Source: Spirochaetia bacterium (lineage in GTDB: Bacteria > Spirochaetota > Spirochaetia > JABMQR01). From it: a stretch of DNA of 14,016 bases. The stretch spans positions 1 through 14,016 of the forward strand of contig JADHUD010000033.1 in NCBI GenBank assembly GCA_016784705.1. Reading direction: 5' to 3'. The position numbers and the translations under genes are program-made. This document shows, one piece after another, positions 1 through 7,056 of this stretch. The notes below the pieces were generated by a model. The model saw only the letters and a list, made by a program, of their open reading frames with translations. It had not been told where the DNA came from and ran no database searches. Every line of letters begins with the position of its first letter. Within the stretch, counting starts at the first letter, position 1.

Positions 1-2
1 TT

Positions 3-98
3 TTATGGGGTGGATACTGGATATTTCTCTTATTTTGGGGCTTGAATGCACTTGTATGTGCATTCTTCTGGGGTAGACTTTATTTTGACCCTTTTTAA
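3..98 (+). CDS. Possible C-terminal end of a membrane protein (partial)
   Basis: Reading from base 3, an open frame runs without a stop to a TAA at 96-98. Its 31 residues are strongly hydrophobic and aromatic, with five Trp among YWIFLLFWGLNALVCAFFWG, and end RLYFDPF. That composition looks like a last membrane segment with a short cytoplasmic or periplasmic tail. The other two forward frames stop at about base 45 and at 74-76. The gene would begin left of the window, so no family can be named. A chance open frame of 31 codons is quite possible, so the call is tentative. Confidence 0.35.
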   Translation, partial: LWGGYWIFLLFWGLNALVCAFFWGRLYFDPF

Positions 99-129
99 TT
101 CCTTTCAGAACAGTAGGTTACAACACCGC

Positions 130-164
130 AAAATCCTCACGAGAGGTTTTTGAGAATTTTTTTT
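130..164 (+). terminator. Weak possible rho-independent terminator
   Basis: CCTC (135-138) can pair with GAGG (143-146) across an ACGA tetraloop, flanked by AAAA on the left and TTTTT on the right, with a second T-run at 157-164. The stem is short and has one T-T mismatch. It sits about 30 bases after the possible stop at 98 and before the VOC gene, the expected place for a terminator. Confidence 0.3.
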
Positions 165-257
165 ATATGGAAGAAAATAGACTATACAAAAATTAGTCTG
201 TATAAATTAATTGAGCTATTCATTGCTTGATGCTACTATGGGAGGATGATAAAGGTT

Positions 258-704
258 ATGTATGCACATACCAACCTTGTTGCAAAGGATTGGATTAAGT
301 TGGCTCAGTTCTATATGGATGTTTTTCAATGTAAGCTGAAACTTCCTGAACGGGATTTGTCCGGAAAGTGGCTCGATGATGTTACCGCATTGCACGATGC
401 TCATATAAAAGGCGCTCACCTTGTTCTGCCGGGATATGACGGAACGGGCCCTACACTTGAACTGTTCCAATATGAAGAAGGTGAAACGAATAACTTAAAA
501 TCTCCAAACAAAGAGGGGTTTTCACATATAGCCTTCGCTGTGGACAAGGTCGAAGAGTGTGCGGAACTTATTGTTGAGCATGGGGGTGGTCTTGTTGGTG
601 AGATTGTTAATGCTGATATTGAAGGGGTAGGCAGAATTCACTTTGCCTATGCATATGATCCTGAGGGAAATATCATAGAAATCCAGAAATGGCAATTAAG
701 ATAA
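258..704 (+). CDS. VOC family (glyoxalase/dioxygenase fold) metalloprotein
   Basis: This is a small cytoplasmic protein of the vicinal-oxygen-chelate fold. Counting from the ATG at 258 (148 aa), the sequence opens MYAHTNLVAKDW, a usual start for the family, with paired beta-alpha-beta modules around residues 1-75 and 85-147. The four expected metal ligands are visible: His4, Glu68 in PTLELF, His90 in GFSHIAF and Glu141 in GNIIEIQ. The conserved DPEGNIIEI strand closes the fold. An ATG at 246 would add MIKV, but it lies directly against the GGAGG at 241-245 with no spacing, so 258 (12-base spacing) is preferred, not proven. The substrate is unknown; lactoylglutathione lyase, fosfomycin-type resistance and dioxygenase roles cannot be separated here. 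It appears monocistronic, 87 bases before the next gene. Confidence 0.85.
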   Translation: MYAHTNLVAKDWIKLAQFYMDVFQCKLKLPERDLSGKWLDDVTALHDAHIKGAHLVLPGYDGTGPTLELFQYEEGETNNLKSPNKEGFSHIAFAVDKVEECAELIVEHGGGLVGEIVNADIEGVGRIHFAYAYDPEGNIIEIQKWQLR

Positions 705-791
705 ATAAAAAGCTTTGCTGTAAATCTTCGAAAATACTAATACACTATCCGATAAAAAAAAATAGCTATATATTGATTCAATGGAATTCAG

Positions 792-1508
792 ATGAAAACT
801 GCAAACAAAATCAGGTCTGTACTATTACTTATTGTAATGCTCTGTTCCCTGGCACTTTTTATTATATTCAAGGATCAGATTTTAGGATTTCTTAGTCAGC
901 TGTCCGATGGAACCATTGATGAAGTAATCGTTCTTATACGATCATGGGGACCAGCCGCCCCCCTTTTGAGTGTTTTATTAATGATGCTGCAGGCAGTAGC
1001 TTTCCCTATCCCGTCATTTTTAATCTCCGGAGCAAATGGTGCGGTGTTTGGTATATTCCCCGGATTTGTTATTTCCTGGATTGGCGGCATGTTCGGTGGC
1101 GCACTTGCTTATATGCTTGCAAGACTGCTGGGCGAGAGGTTTGTCAGAAAAATGATATCAAGCAAGGGGTTATGGGAGAAGGTAGATGAAATCAACTCTC
1201 TGCATGGAGTTAAGGTGGTTCTGATAGCACGATTGCTGCCGTTTGTCTCTTTCGATTTTATTAGTTATGCTGCAGGTTTGAGCTGTATGAAATTTAATAA
1301 ATTTCTCTTAGCGACAGGTATTGGTATGATTCCAGGTTCATTTGCCTATGTCTATCTGGGGCATGAAATGACAGCATATAAAACTTTTACCACTGCAATG
1401 ACTATTACCGGATCTGTACTCCTTTTACTGTATGTTTTATACCGGTTATTCAGGAAGCTGAATTCGAAGAAAAAGGAACAGAAAAATACTACTTTGCCGC
1501 CGGAATAA
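792..1508 (+). CDS. TVP38/TMEM64 family (DedA-like, SNARE-associated Golgi domain) membrane protein
   Basis: A 238-residue polytopic inner-membrane protein. Hydrophobic segments lie at about residues 8-28, 55-100, 140-165, 170-190 and 200-220, and the tail is basic (RKLNSKKKEQK). The family's diagnostic block spans residues 70-117: AFPIPSFLISGANGAVFG, then a GFVISWIGGMFGGALAYMLARLLG stretch. A second re-entrant block follows, RLLPFVSFDFISYAAGL (147-163), with the conserved R and P and a GMIPGSFAYVYLG motif at 178-190. Known members of the DedA/TVP38 superfamily act in lipid scrambling or transport and in membrane homeostasis; the substrate here is not evident. The start has only a weak ribosome site (GGAA around 783). 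The stop falls in the first unit of a 10-bp tandem repeat. Confidence 0.88.
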   Translation: MKTANKIRSVLLLIVMLCSLALFIIFKDQILGFLSQLSDGTIDEVIVLIRSWGPAAPLLSVLLMMLQAVAFPIPSFLISGANGAVFGIFPGFVISWIGGMFGGALAYMLARLLGERFVRKMISSKGLWEKVDEINSLHGVKVVLIARLLPFVSFDFISYAAGLSCMKFNKFLLATGIGMIPGSFAYVYLGHEMTAYKTFTTAMTITGSVLLLLYVLYRLFRKLNSKKKEQKNTTLPPE

Positions 1509-1530
1509 CCCGGAATAACCCGGAATAAAC
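1501..1530. repeat. Three tandem 10-bp units at a gene end
   Basis: Units CGGAATAACC (1501-1510), CGGAATAACC (1511-1520) and CGGAATAAAC (1521-1530) follow each other without a gap; the third differs by one base. The first unit carries the stop codon (1506-1508) of the TVP38-like gene. Confidence 0.9.
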
Positions 1531-1546
1531 AAAGTTTAATTCTTGG

Positions 1547-1639
1547 ATGTATGAAATTGTCTTAGGTTTACTATCAGCAATACTGTCTGGTATAATAATA
1601 GCTGCAGTTAAGTCGATATACTGTCTGGAGAAAAAATAG
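1547..1639 (+). CDS. Possible 30-residue single-pass membrane peptide
   Basis: An ATG at 1547 opens a frame of 30 codons ending at TAG 1637-1639, six bases before the ribosome site of the methyltransferase gene. The peptide is MYEIVLGLLSAILSGIIIAA followed by VKSIYCLEKK: about 20 apolar residues with small Gly/Ser/Ala spacing, then a short basic tail. This is the shape of a single transmembrane helix with its C-terminus inside. Against it: there is no good Shine-Dalgarno (only a TTGG), and an 11-bp direct repeat (1580-1590 and 1618-1628) falls in two different frames. The family is not recognised. Confidence 0.28.
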   Translation: MYEIVLGLLSAILSGIIIAAVKSIYCLEKK

Positions 1640-1657
1640 TACATAGGAGAACCGGTA

Positions 1658-2269
1658 GTGAGAACCTTGCAGGAACTTGTCAGCACCCTGAATCTTCAGG
1701 GGGTTCTGAATAATCCCCGTGTAAAAAGGGCGTTAGAAGAGGTTGATAGAGCTGATTTCATTAAACCTTCACTGGGCGAAAGTGCCTATGAAAATTTTCC
1801 GCTATCAATAGGGTGGGGTCAGACAATAAGTCAGCCTTTTACTGTTGCGTTTATGCTTGATTTACTGGATGTCAGACCAGGAAATTCTGTTCTGGATATT
1901 GGATCAGGATCCGGGTGGACCACAGCACTACTTGCTCACATGACTGGAGCTGAAGGAAGTGTATTGGGGCTGGAGCGGATTCCCGCACTGGTTGAGTTTG
2001 GTACTGCAAATTTAGCAAAATACTCATTTTCCCATGCAAAAATAACAGCCTCCGGATATTTATTGGGCAACCCTGAAAACTTGTATGACAAAATACTGGT
2101 TTCAGCCGCTTCGGATGAACTGCCTCGGGAGCTGATACCCCAGCTGAAAATCGGCGGCATCATGGTAATTCCGGTTGAAAATTCAATTCTGAAGATTACT
2201 AAAAAAGCTGAACATAAGATTGAAACTGATACGCATTACGGATTTGTATTTGTTCCGCTAATCAGGTGA
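1658..2269 (+). CDS. Protein-L-isoaspartate O-methyltransferase family protein
   Basis: A cytoplasmic SAM-dependent methyltransferase of 203 aa, close to the usual PCMT length of about 210. The GTG start at 1658 has AGGAG (1645-1649) eight bases upstream. The PCMT-specific segment GQTISQP at 54-60 supplies the substrate-binding loop with the conserved Ser/Thr. SAM motif I is VLDIGSGSGWTTALLA (78-93), with an acidic ribose-binding residue in GLERI (104-108). The later motif KILVSAASDELPREL (145-159) matches the family's post-I region, and KIGGIMVIPV follows. Known members repair isoaspartyl residues in aged proteins. The N-terminus lacks the longer M-V-Q-Q-L region of E. coli Pcm and the family also includes divergent members, so the repair role is likely but not certain. 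Confidence 0.85.
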   Translation: MRTLQELVSTLNLQGVLNNPRVKRALEEVDRADFIKPSLGESAYENFPLSIGWGQTISQPFTVAFMLDLLDVRPGNSVLDIGSGSGWTTALLAHMTGAEGSVLGLERIPALVEFGTANLAKYSFSHAKITASGYLLGNPENLYDKILVSAASDELPRELIPQLKIGGIMVIPVENSILKITKKAEHKIETDTHYGFVFVPLIR

Positions 2270-2295
2270 TCGTATTACAGTTGTTCAGGAATGCG

Positions 2296-2319
2296 GAAGT
2301 GAGGAAGTGAGAAAGTGCG
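2296..2319. repeat. 8-bp tandem repeat in the intergenic space
   Basis: GAAGTGAG at 2296-2303 is repeated exactly at 2304-2311 and loosely (AAAGTGCG) at 2312-2319. It lies between the methyltransferase and the PHP hydrolase genes and is purine-rich, with no visible coding role. Confidence 0.7.
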
Positions 2320-2376
2320 GTAGAAAAAATCAATATTCTACTTGTTCCTCTCCGGGTGATCATATATGCTTCACTC

Positions 2377-3246
2377 ATGAGATCATTTACCTATCCATCA
2401 AACTGCCATACCCACTGTTATCTTGATGACGGACAGGAAAGTCTGGAGTCCTATGCAGTTAAGGCAATTAGCCTGGGTTTTACTTCACTGGGATATTCCT
2501 GTCATACTCCACTAAACTCACAACCTGATGAATGGCGCATGCAGGCGGAAGATTTCTCAATATATATTGATGAAGTTACCCGTCTTAAGAATGTCTATTG
2601 CTCAAAGATCGAAATCTATGCAGGGTTAGAGATGGACTATCTGGATGATAGCGGATTGCTGGCGGGGATGGAGTATGCAGAATTTTTAGATTTCAGTATT
2701 GCCTCGGTGCATGGCATGTATCACAAACCCTCAGGTACGTACCTGACAATAGACGGTCCTGTTGAGGAGTTTGAAACACTGCTCAGGGATAATTTTTCAG
2801 GGGATATCAGGAAGATGGTCTCCTGTTACTTCGATTTACAGAAATCTCTTATCAGAAACCATACCTTTGATGTACTGGCGCATTGTGATCTTATAAAGAA
2901 ACGTAATATCAATAATAGATTTTTTAATCAGAATGATGCTTGGTACCGGGATCTTTCTCTCTCAATGCTTGATGAGGCGGAAAAAGCCGGGACACGGATT
3001 GAGGTGAATACCGGCGGCTTGTCACGAGGAGCAACCTCTGAGGTCTATCCGAATAAGCTTATGCTGAAAAAATGTGCAGAATTGGGTATACCCATGGTGC
3101 TTTCAGCTGATGCACATAATCCTGAACATCTTGATTTCTACTTCACTGAAGCGTTGGAAGAGATGAAGAATGCCGGATGCAGGAATATTCAATATCTGGC
3201 AGCCGGGAAGTGGGATAGATTTCACACCAGCTTCGATTCAGATTAA
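2377..3246 (+). CDS. PHP-domain histidinol-phosphatase-like hydrolase
   Basis: A 289-residue cytoplasmic PHP (polymerase and histidinol phosphatase) metallohydrolase. From the ATG at 2377, its trinuclear-metal ligands are all seen in order: His11 and His13 (CHTH), His43 (YSCHTP), Glu85 (GLEMDY), His112 (SVHG), His169 (LAHCDLIK), then Asp245 and His247 (SADAH). EVNTGG at 209-214 is also typical. The order and length fit HisJ-type histidinol-phosphate phosphatases, but no other his genes are near, so another phosphomonoester or phosphodiester substrate is possible. An in-frame GTG at 2356 would add seven residues. Neither start has a clear ribosome site, and 2377 places the HxH motif at the distance usual for the family. 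It seems unrelated to the downstream operon. Confidence 0.82.
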   Translation: MRSFTYPSNCHTHCYLDDGQESLESYAVKAISLGFTSLGYSCHTPLNSQPDEWRMQAEDFSIYIDEVTRLKNVYCSKIEIYAGLEMDYLDDSGLLAGMEYAEFLDFSIASVHGMYHKPSGTYLTIDGPVEEFETLLRDNFSGDIRKMVSCYFDLQKSLIRNHTFDVLAHCDLIKKRNINNRFFNQNDAWYRDLSLSMLDEAEKAGTRIEVNTGGLSRGATSEVYPNKLMLKKCAELGIPMVLSADAHNPEHLDFYFTEALEEMKNAGCRNIQYLAAGKWDRFHTSFDSD

Positions 3247-3383
3247 TGTATTAATAACCTTTCAAAACTGGGCTTGTATTAATTGGTGTTTTTGGGAATC
3301 AACCCTTTTCTTTTTCTCTCCATAAAACTCAATTCCATTCAATCGTGTATTCAGCCAAATTTTTCTCTTTTCGACAAAAAGAC

Positions 3384-3435
3384 AACAAGAGAACAAGAGA
3401 ACTTTTCTCAACAAGAGAACAAGAGAACTTTTCTC
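3384..3435. repeat. Perfect 26-bp tandem duplication upstream of the lacI-type gene
   Basis: Bases 3384-3409 are repeated exactly at 3410-3435. Each unit contains two nested AACAAGAGA-like copies followed by ACTTTTCTC. The second unit, with the bases after it, forms a perfect dyad: CAAGAGAA (3420-3427), loop CTT, TTCTCTTG (3431-3438). The dyad overlaps the proposed -35 box of the repressor promoter, so the element could be a regulator site or an RNA-level hairpin upstream of the start. It is too short and too few to be a CRISPR. Confidence 0.9.
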
Positions 3436-3464
3436 TTGTGTTATAGAAATAATCGTTCTATACT
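3436..3464 (+). promoter_or_regulatory. Proposed sigma-70 promoter of the repressor gene
   Basis: TTGTGT (3436-3441) and TATACT (3459-3464) are separated by exactly 17 bases. The -10 box matches TATAAT at five of six positions; the -35 matches only TTG. Transcription would start near 3471, just ahead of the operator at 3481-3498, an arrangement that fits self-repression. Confidence 0.5.
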
Positions 3465-3480
3465 GGGAAAAGGTAATGAA

Positions 3481-3498
3481 AACGTTACCGGAAACGTT
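3481..3498. promoter_or_regulatory. LacI-type operator O1 (auto-regulatory)
   Basis: AACGTTACCGGAAACGTT is an 18-bp dyad around a central CG with one mismatched pair (A/A). This is the even-length, CG-centred form typical of LacI/GalR-family operators. It sits about 10-28 bases after the proposed transcription start and 27 bases before the repressor ATG. The site lies in a 26-bp stretch (3476-3501) repeated exactly at 4597-4622. Confidence 0.75.
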
Positions 3499-3525
3499 AC
3501 CATATATATAATTTTGAAGGTAATA

Positions 3526-4566
3526 ATGGCATCTACTATTAAAGACATTGCTGAATATGCGAAAGTCTCTATAACAACAGTTTCCCGGGTTCTGAACAAT
3601 CGGCCTGATGTGAAGGAAGAGACACGTAAACTTGTAAACGATACAATTAAGAAGTTGGGGTATAGTCCTAATATTGTAGCCAGGGGACTTGTACTGAAAA
3701 GATCGAATATAATAGGATTCATAATTCCAGATATCACAAATCCCAGTTTTCCTGAACTTGCAAGGGGTATAGTCAATAAAGCCCGGAGTCATGGATTTTC
3801 TGTGATGTTTTATGATACCAATCATGATCAGAAAGTGGAAAAAGAGGCAATTCGCCTACTCAGGAGTAAACAAGTTGATGGTATTATCTTGTCTTTCAAT
3901 GAAGCAAATAAGGATGAACTTGAGAAGCTTCGTGAAGAACATTTTCCCGTAGTCCAGATTTATCGGAAAAGTGAAAAATCCTGTGTTTCAACGATTGCTC
4001 TGGATAATGTCAAATCCGGCTATACAGCTACAAAATATCTTATAGAAAATGGACACAGAATAATTGGCCACATAACTACAGGAGAACAAGTTCAGTCCGG
4101 ATCAGAACGGCTTAAGGGTTATCGAATGGCTCTCATCGAAGCAGGTATAGCATATAGGGAAGAACTGATAAGGGTGGGAGCAAATGATACGGAATCCGGA
4201 TACTCCTGTATGGGGGAGTTGTTGGCTTTAAGGAAGAGCAGTGCTTTGGATGCAGTATTTGTAAGTCATGATACTATGGCAGCCGGTGCCTATGATGCAA
4301 TACTCTCATCAGGTCTTAGAATCCCGGCTGATATATCAATCATTAGTCATGATAACAATCCAATATCCCGTCAGCTTTTTCCGAAACTGACGACTATGGA
4401 TACTTTGAAGTACCGATTAGGCGAGATTGGTGTGGAACTATTAATCAAAGAGATGGTTCTCGGGATCCCTCAAAATCGTGAGATTCTACAGGAGTGTGTT
4501 CTAATTGAACGAAACTCAGTCTGGAAGAGGGATACTATGAGCTCTGCTCCTCTTTCAGATATATAA
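3526..4566 (+). CDS. LacI/GalR-family transcriptional repressor
   Basis: A 346-residue DNA-binding regulator, the usual length for the family. The N-terminal helix-turn-helix is TIKDIAEYAKVSITTVSRVL (residues 4-23), followed by the hinge YSPNIVARGLVLKRS (46-60), which contacts the minor groove. The periplasmic-binding-protein-like effector domain begins NIIGFIIPDITNPSFPEL (61-78) and includes AVFVSHDTMAAGAYDA, the SHDNNP segment and a LTTM segment near the C-terminus. The start at 3526 has AAGG (3517-3520) five bases upstream; the frame is open back to 3283, but the upstream residues are not family-like and contain the promoter and operator. By position and by the two matching dyads, it most likely represses itself and the following operon. 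The inducer is unknown but is expected to be a sugar or glycoside imported by the ABC system. Confidence 0.95.
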   Translation: MASTIKDIAEYAKVSITTVSRVLNNRPDVKEETRKLVNDTIKKLGYSPNIVARGLVLKRSNIIGFIIPDITNPSFPELARGIVNKARSHGFSVMFYDTNHDQKVEKEAIRLLRSKQVDGIILSFNEANKDELEKLREEHFPVVQIYRKSEKSCVSTIALDNVKSGYTATKYLIENGHRIIGHITTGEQVQSGSERLKGYRMALIEAGIAYREELIRVGANDTESGYSCMGELLALRKSSALDAVFVSHDTMAAGAYDAILSSGLRIPADISIISHDNNPISRQLFPKLTTMDTLKYRLGEIGVELLIKEMVLGIPQNREILQECVLIERNSVWKRDTMSSAPLSDI

Positions 4567-4601
4567 AATAGTATGGGAAAAAATTTTTACGAAAACATGA
4601 A

Positions 4602-4627
4602 AACGTTACCGGAAACGTTACCGGTAA
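4602..4627. promoter_or_regulatory. LacI-type operator O2 ahead of the catabolic operon, with an extra half dyad
   Basis: The same 18-bp dyad as O1 (4602-4619) lies 62 to 45 bases before the start of the first ADP-ribosylglycohydrolase gene. It is immediately extended to AACGTTACCGGTAA, which makes a second perfect dyad TTACCGGTAA (4618-4627) centred 12 bp (about one helical turn) further on. No convincing -35/-10 pair can be picked; TATAAA at 4562-4567 is the best -10 candidate. Some transcription may also read through from the repressor gene, as no terminator is seen between them. Confidence 0.72.
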
Positions 4628-4663
4628 TGATCGATGATTACATTGAATGGCAAGGAGAAGTCA

Positions 4664-5644
4664 ATGAAACCCCAGAATGTCACAAGGGATCAAATTATCA
4701 ATAGATCTATAGCAGCAATGGCCGCACTTGGAATTGGAGATGCAGCTGGTGATCTTGGACGGGATGATGCAGTACGCCAACGATATGGTATCCTCACACA
4801 ACTGCTTCCAGAAGGGAAAAGTACCGATGATACAGAGTTCACTGTTCTATCAGCCCGTGCACTTTTAGATAATTGGGATGATTTTACATCACAGAAGGTT
4901 GCAGCAACCTGGAGAAAACTTGTCCTTGAACAGGGCGGTGCAAAAGAACGCGGGGGTATGCCGTTGTATGGTGCACTTTGGAACCTGTCACAAGGTATAG
5001 AGCCGCCATTCAGCGGTCGGGATAATGTGTTCAATGTTGATGATGGTGCTGCAATGCGGGCTGTCCCGTTTGGAATTGCTGCCTGGGGTAATCCGCAGGA
5101 AGCAGCCCGGTTGGCAGCAATCGATGCATCGGTTAGCCATGATCGTGATGGTATATGGGCTTCAAAAGCAATTGCGGCAAGTATCTCAGTTGCTTTAAAT
5201 GGAGCTTCAGTCGAGGAAGTTATTAATGCGGGAATAGCACAGATTCCCGATGACAGCTGGTTGGGGCGCCGCCTGGAAAAAACTCTTGCTATGCTCGCTC
5301 CCTCAGATAGTGCAGTGTGGGAGGTTTGGCATGATCTCCATACAGAGCTCTGGACTCCTAAACATTCGTCCGCCCCAGAAGCTATACCGCAAGTCTACGC
5401 TCTCTATAAAATGGCCGGAGGCGACTTTCGAAAAGGATTTGTTCTATCAGCAAATTTTGGGAGAGATGCAGATACTATTTGTGCCCTCACACTCGCACTT
5501 TGCGCAGCCGGTCAAGGATTGGATGTCATACCCAATGATTGGATAGAACAGGTGCGGTATCCATCAGGAGTCTGCCTGCCTTTTGCAGCTCAAGAAGATA
5601 TAGTTAAACTGGGAAAAGAATTGGCTGAACGGGCATTAGGATAG
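4664..5644 (+). CDS. ADP-ribosylglycohydrolase (DraG/ARH-fold) family protein, short form
   Basis: A 326-residue all-helical cytoplasmic hydrolase of the DraG/ARH fold, first gene of the operon. The two metal-binding motifs are present: STDDTEFT (53-60) and NFGRDADTICAL (264-275), which together supply the T-D-D and D-x-D-T ligands of the dinuclear Mg site. VSHDRDGIWAS (157-167) is the middle conserved block. The ATG at 4664 has AAGGAG (4652-4657) six bases upstream, better than the in-frame ATG at 4634. The classic substrates are ADP-ribosyl proteins, but members in sugar-transport operons (compare YegU of E. coli, named from memory) probably act on nucleosides or other glycosides. The sugar-type operon argues for the second role, as an inference. 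There is no NAD-linked ADP-ribosyltransferase gene beside it, as there is next to draG. Confidence 0.9.
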   Translation: MKPQNVTRDQIINRSIAAMAALGIGDAAGDLGRDDAVRQRYGILTQLLPEGKSTDDTEFTVLSARALLDNWDDFTSQKVAATWRKLVLEQGGAKERGGMPLYGALWNLSQGIEPPFSGRDNVFNVDDGAAMRAVPFGIAAWGNPQEAARLAAIDASVSHDRDGIWASKAIAASISVALNGASVEEVINAGIAQIPDDSWLGRRLEKTLAMLAPSDSAVWEVWHDLHTELWTPKHSSAPEAIPQVYALYKMAGGDFRKGFVLSANFGRDADTICALTLALCAAGQGLDVIPNDWIEQVRYPSGVCLPFAAQEDIVKLGKELAERALG

Positions 5645-5660
5645 TAGGAAGGGTTTTATT

Positions 5661-5678
5661 TCCCGTCATGGAACGGGA
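5661..5678 (+). promoter_or_regulatory. Stem-loop between glycohydrolase and binding-protein genes
   Basis: TCCCGT (5661-5666) and ACGGGA (5673-5678) form a perfect 6-bp stem with a CATGGA loop. No T-run follows, so it is more likely an mRNA processing or stability element than a terminator. It stands just before the strong ribosome site of the binding-protein gene. Confidence 0.45.
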
Positions 5679-5701
5679 TGCACAATAAAAGGAGGATTAC
5701 A

Positions 5702-7045
5702 ATGAGTAACCAAAGAAAATGTCACAAAATGCAAAGATGGCAAATGGCTATTGCTTTTGCACTGGTTTTTTTATTCGCAGTATCGTTTGCTTTTGCAGCA
5801 GGACAGCAGGAAAATCAGGCTGCCGGGGCTGAAGAGACAGTAACTCTGGAGTGGTGGACCTGGGATTCGGAAGAATACGATGAAGCATCACAGAGGGCGA
5901 TGGCAAAAGTATTCGAAGAGACACATCCTGATATCAAAATCAACATGATTCTTATGCCGGTAAGTGGATTTGAAACTAAAATGACCACGGCTCTCGGTTC
6001 TGGAGTCGGTGGTCCGGATGTCACTTTCTTCTCAATAGCCAACTGGTATCCAAAGGCATTACCCCTTGATGATCTTATCGAGCGGGATAATTTTGATACC
6101 AGCATATATTATGATGCTTTCTGGAAAACCAAGACTCAATTCGATGGAAAAACTATAGGACTCCCTCTCGGTGTTGGAGCTCAATTCATAATGTACAATA
6201 AGGATTTGTTTGATGAAGCAGGCGTGGCATATCCCGAAGATGATTGGACAACAGCAGATTACCTTGAAATTGCCAGGAAAGTTGCTAATCCAGACAAAAA
6301 AATATGGGGTTGTGAAATTCTAAAAAGGCCGTTCAGGGCAATCTGGTTTAATCATGGAGAAGATGTTCGTCTTTATAGTCCAGACAGCAAAGTTGTAGAG
6401 GGGTATTTAAATAGCCCCGGCTCACAACAGGCTTATGAATGGTTTTATGATCTGATGCGTTCCGGTGCAACTCCTTCAGTATCAGATATGGAAACATTGA
6501 GTTCTGAAAATACAGGACCTGTAGATCTCTTTATGGCTGGACGTCTTGGTATGGCTACACTAAATCAGGGACATATGCTGAATGCTGTAAAAGAAGGAAT
6601 GAATTTCGGCGTAGTACGGGAACCCGGTCTTGAGGGAGGAGAACGCTATGTTAATGCTTGGTCACTCATGGTATCTATATGGGAAGGCTCTGAAAATCCT
6701 GATGAAAGCTGGGAATTTCTGAAATGGTATGTTGGCCCTGAAGGACAAAAGTTCCTTATGGATAATGCAAACCTCTTTCCGTCTATTGGAAGTGTGGCAA
6801 AACAATATAAGGATGCAGACAAGGATTATGTCCAGGGATTCCTGAAAGTTCTTGAAGACACAAATGTAGCTATCTGGCGTGGAACACACCCATCAGGATC
6901 AAAAGTTGAATCTGGAATCAAAGACCTCTGGGATAAGATTCAGCTGAATTTAATCAGCCGCTCGGATATCAAAGCAGAGCTGGACGCTCTGGTTCCAGCA
7001 GCTCAGTTAACATTAGAAGAAGCTAAGAAGACCTTAGGAAAATAA
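5702..7045 (+). CDS. CUT1-type ABC transporter sugar-binding protein
   Basis: A 447-residue extracellular solute-binding protein (family 1, carbohydrate type). Residues 1-32 form a signal peptide: a basic start (NQRKCHKMQR), a hydrophobic core (MAIAFALVFLFAVSF) and an AFA-AG signal peptidase I site. There is no lipobox Cys, so the mature protein should be free in the periplasm. The mature N-terminus TLEWWTWDSEEYDEASQRAM is the normal first strand and helix for sugar binders, and YNKDLFDEAGV, NPDESWEFLKWYVGPEGQKF and similar segments are family-typical. The start is fixed by GGAGG (5691-5695), six bases before the ATG; the in-frame ATG at 5678 overlaps the hairpin and is rejected. The substrate cannot be read from the sequence; several exposed Trp residues suit stacking on a sugar. 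Confidence 0.95.
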   Translation: MSNQRKCHKMQRWQMAIAFALVFLFAVSFAFAAGQQENQAAGAEETVTLEWWTWDSEEYDEASQRAMAKVFEETHPDIKINMILMPVSGFETKMTTALGSGVGGPDVTFFSIANWYPKALPLDDLIERDNFDTSIYYDAFWKTKTQFDGKTIGLPLGVGAQFIMYNKDLFDEAGVAYPEDDWTTADYLEIARKVANPDKKIWGCEILKRPFRAIWFNHGEDVRLYSPDSKVVEGYLNSPGSQQAYEWFYDLMRSGATPSVSDMETLSSENTGPVDLFMAGRLGMATLNQGHMLNAVKEGMNFGVVREPGLEGGERYVNAWSLMVSIWEGSENPDESWEFLKWYVGPEGQKFLMDNANLFPSIGSVAKQYKDADKDYVQGFLKVLEDTNVAIWRGTHPSGSKVESGIKDLWDKIQLNLISRSDIKAELDALVPAAQLTLEEAKKTLGK

Positions 7046-7056
7046 TGATGATATAC

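Noticed and set aside
179..204. Overlapping inverted repeats (AGACT/AGTCT and TATACA/TGTATA) before the VOC gene
   Set aside because: The arms are 5-6 bp in very AT-rich DNA and could easily arise by chance; no promoter with proper spacing could be fixed to them.
689..895. 68-codon frame spanning the end of the VOC gene and the start of the TVP38-like gene
   Set aside because: It overlaps two well-supported genes in another frame, has no ribosome site and no recognisable features.
3384..3435. CRISPR-like array
   Set aside because: Only two units directly abutting, no spacers and no cas genes.
3283..3525. 81-codon N-terminal extension of the LacI-type protein
   Set aside because: The extra residues are not family-like, the stretch holds the tandem repeat, promoter and operator, and the ATG at 3526 has a ribosome site and the standard LacI start.
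4634..4663. Earlier ATG for the short glycohydrolase
   Set aside because: It lies seven bases after the extended operator without a ribosome site; AAGGAG serves the ATG at 4664.
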